A DNA stretch of 64,000 bases, from the NCBI GenBank assembly GCA_947494325.1, contig CANLUS010000003.1:248001-312000 (forward strand), in the 5' to 3' direction. Positions 61,195-64,000 of this stretch are shown piece after piece. The notes beneath the pieces were generated by a model that saw only the letters and a program-made list of their open reading frames with translations, searched no databases and was not told where the DNA came from. The position numbers and the translations under genes were made by a program. How positions within the stretch are numbered: the first letter of the stretch is position 1; every line of letters begins with the position of its first letter. The DNA comes from an uncultured Flavobacteriaceae bacterium. GTDB taxonomy: Bacteria; Bacteroidota; Bacteroidia; Flavobacteriales; Flavobacteriaceae.

Positions 61195-64000
61195 TGAAAA
61201 AATTACTCATCTGCTTACTGCTATGCCCTTTGGGTTTAATAGCGCAAAATGATCCTTTATGGATGCGATATTCTAGTATCTCACCCGACGGTAAAGAAAT
61301 TGCATTTTCCTATAAAGGAGATTTGTATAAAGTTGCAGCTTCTGGTGGAGTGGCCCTGCAATTAACCAATCATCAAGCACATGATTATGAACCTGTTTGG
61401 AGTAATGATGGTAAACAAATTGCGTTTGCATCTGATCGACACGGTAATTTTGATGTTTTCATTATTTCGGCTAATGGAGGAAATGCTAAAAGGTTGACCT
61501 ACCATTCCGCTGGAGATCACCCAACCGATTTTACCCCCGATAATAAAAGTGTAATTTTCTCTTCTTCACGAAAAGATCATCATAAGGCAGTATTCTTTCC
61601 ATCAGGAGCCTTACCAGAAGTGTATCAAGTGTCTGTTAATGGAGGTCGTGAAAAACAATTGTTAAGTATTCCGGGTGAAATGGCACAGTATAGCCCGAAC
61701 GGTAAAACAATGATATTTCATAATCGTAAGGGGTATGAAAATGCATGGCGTAAGCACCATACTTCTTCTGTTACAAGAGATATTCATACCTATGATTTAG
61801 ACACAAAGAAATTTACCAAGGTAGTGGGTTGGCAAGGTGAAGATCGTAATCCGATTTGGAAGAACGATACCGAATTCTATTACCTCACAGAAAAAAGTGG
61901 TGATTTCAATGTATGGAAATCATCTACGGCAGGAGGAACACCAACACAGCTTACAAAATTTAAAGAGCATCCAGTTAGGTTTCTAAGTAGCTCGAATAAC
62001 GGTGTGTTATGTTTTGGATGGGATGGTGAAATATATACCATGAAAGAGGGTGAACAACCTTCTAAAGTAGCCGTTAAAATCAATGCTGATGCCCAGTATA
62101 ATGACGTTGTGATTAAAAGAATTACGGGCGGAGCATCAGACTTCGCCGTGTCACCAAATAACAAAGAGGTAGCCTTTATAGCACATGGTGAAGTGTTTGT
62201 GACATCAATTGAACATTCGGTTACTAAACGAATTACCGATACGCCTCAGCAGGAACGTAATTTAACCTTTAGCAAAGATGGAAAGTCACTTGTGTATGCT
62301 ACCGAAAGAGGAAGTAGTTGGGATATTTACAAAGCAACGCTTGGTCGTTCACAAGACAAATATTTCTACAATGCAACGATCATTAACGAAACGGCATTGA
62401 TAGATACAGAAGCCGATGAGTTTCAACCAGAGTATTCTCCTGATGGAAAGGAAATAGCATATCTCGAGAATCGATCAACTATAAATGTATACAATGTAGC
62501 TTCGAAGAAGACAAGAAAAGTAATGGATGGTTCTCTAAACTATTCATATTCTGATGGTGACCAGTATTTCGCGTGGGCGCCAGATAGTAAATGGTTATTA
62601 GTTCATTTTTTCGATGCGGATAGATGGAATACAGATATCGGATTGCTTAATGTTGGATCTAAAGAAATGATCAATCTTACTAAAAGTGGTTATAATAATT
62701 ATGGTGCAAAATTCGCCATGGATGGAGAAATGGTCTATTGGGCAACCGATAAACAAGGATATCGATCACACGGTAGTTGGGGAGCGCAAAGCGATGTGTA
62801 TGCCATTTTCTTAACGCAAGATGCGTATAATAAATTCTCATTATCCAAAAGCGATTACGAATTATGGAAAGAGGAGCAAGAAGATGCGAAGAAAGAAAAG
62901 AGCGATGATGATGCAGATAAAAAGAAAGACAAAAAGAAAAAAGCAGCTAAAGATGCGAAAAAGGCGACAGCCAAGCTCTTGAAAATAGAAAAAGATGGCT
63001 TAGATGATCGAAAAGTGAGATTGACAACCAATTCGTCATTTTTGGCCGATTTCTTAATTGATAAAAAAGGAGAGGAATTATTCTATATCACCAGGTTTGA
63101 AAAAGGGTATGATCTATGGTCTAACAAATTTAAAGACAACAAAACAAAACTGTTGGCAAAACTAGGTACGACGGGATCTAGTCTGGAGTTTGATAAAGAT
63201 CAAAAACAAATTTATTATTTAAATCGCGGACGAATCAATAAAGTATCTGCGAAAGATGGCAGTAATAAAGGGGTTTCGTTTTCGAGTGAAATGAATTTAA
63301 ATAAACAAGAAGAAAGAGCCTATATGTTCAATCATGCTTGGAGACAGTTTAAAATGAAATTTTACGTTGAAGATTTGCATAATGTTGATTGGGATATGTA
63401 CAAAAAAGTATATTCTAAATTCCTTCCGCATATTAATAATGGATATGATTTTGCCGAAATGTTAAGTGAAATGCTCGGTGAAGTAAATGCTTCTCATACA
63501 GGTTCGGGTTATTTCGGTGGGCCAAGCATAAGAGATCGTACGGCGACATTCGCAGCTTTTTATGATGAAAGTTATCAAGGTGATGGATTAAAAATTGCCG
63601 AGATTATAGATAAAAGTCCGTTACATACCAAAACTGGTAAGATCAAACCAGGTGTGGTGATTGAGAAAATAAATGGTACAACGATTAAATCGGATATGAA
63701 TCAATATCATTTAATGAACCGAACTGCAGGTACGAAGTTATTGGTAGGCTTATATAATCCTGCAACGAAAACTAGGTGGAGCGAGGTGATCAAGCCTATT
63801 TCGACTGGTGCCGAGAACAATTTGTTATATGAACGTTGGATTGAAAGTAGAGAAGCACAAGTTGATAAATTATCGAACGGTCAAATCGGATATGTGCATG
63901 TACGTGGTATGAATAGTGCTAGCTTTAGAGAGGTTTTTGAAAAAGTTTTAGGAAAGCATAATAAGAAAAAAGCCTTGATTGTCGATACGAGATTTAACGG
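61195..64000 (+). CDS. Tricorn-type S41 protease with PD40 propeller (3' truncated)
   Basis: A gene reading from the ATG at 61195 to the right edge (at least 935 codons, open throughout). It has a signal peptide (about 1-18, ending LIAQ), many WD40-like PD40 repeats forming the tricorn propeller (YSSISPDGKEIAFSYKGDLY, EPVWSNDGKQIAFASDRHGN and so on), a lysine/aspartate-rich insert near 570-600, a tricorn C1-like domain, a PDZ domain (LHTKTGKIKPGVVIEKINGT) and the beginning of the S41 peptidase (IGYVHVRGMNSASFREVF). The catalytic serine lies beyond the window. Likely an exported peptide-degrading enzyme. Confidence 0.9.

Overview
The window reads as a marine-type member of the Flavobacteriia (phylum Bacteroidota). 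The genome is AT-rich, most promoters that can be recognised have a TAnnTTTG -7 box, and Shine-Dalgarno sequences are mostly absent. The gene content also fits: the gliding/type IX secretion genes gldKLMN, HYC_CC_PP, DUF6090-, DUF4294-, DUF5522- and DUF983-type proteins, a TonB receptor with a carboxypeptidase-like regulatory domain, DUF6443/Rhs proteins and a fused tricorn-S41 protease. No rRNA, tRNA or CRISPR array was recognised.

Layout. 1-5347 (+): the end of a type II NADH dehydrogenase, then a metal-handling group (HMA-membrane fusion, HYC_CC_PP protein, TonB receptor, secreted HMA protein, metal-binding lipoprotein), closed by a perfect 30-bp terminator palindrome. 5397-12642 (-): housekeeping genes groES-groEL and miaB / sigma-54 activator / lptE / TPR protein / secG. 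12762-22217 (+): LpxR-like lipid A deacylase, topA, an arginase-fold protein with damaged metal sites, and gldK-gldL-gldM-gldN with a terminator. 22364-25873: FAD oxidoreductase, DUF983 protein, ABC-F ATPase.

26201-34655 (+) is the most distinctive part. It holds a LytTR regulator, a VKOR-thioredoxin fusion with a degenerate C39 domain, a C39-peptidase ABC exporter, an HlyD adaptor and eight short genes. Each short gene encodes a related double-glycine-type leader joined to a different, mostly cysteine-rich core. Seven of the eight are preceded, 22-27 nt before the start codon, by the same small RNA fold: an H-type pseudoknot in which both helices are kept while their bases change. This looks like an expandable cassette array of disulfide-stabilised secreted peptides with a dedicated leader RNA.

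34718-39611 (-) is a second, convergent peptide-export locus: HlyD, C39-ABC exporter, HTH regulator, two GxxxG-containing double-glycine peptides resembling a two-peptide (class IIb) bacteriocin, and a CPBP/Abi-type membrane protease as candidate immunity or processing factor. The two loci share a bidirectional terminator at 34671-34696. 39788-44561 is a membrane-anchored TPR-CHAT protease gene with a lipoprotein gene, divergent from an ECF sigma factor and a TPR-containing membrane protein.

44620-50023 carries a DUF4136 lipoprotein, urocanase, a DUF5522 protein, an ACC-deaminase/D-cysteine desulfhydrase-like enzyme, a LysM glucosaminidase and a Spy-like protein. 50348-58190 is an Rhs/YD-repeat toxin region: a YD-repeat protein, a DUF6443-Rhs protein ending in a ParB-like domain, and a small gene in the position of an immunity gene. 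It is followed by a REP-associated tyrosine transposase (58451-59008) embedded in REP-like hairpins. The window ends with DUF4294 (-), an M42 aminopeptidase and a tricorn-type S41 protease that runs off the right edge.
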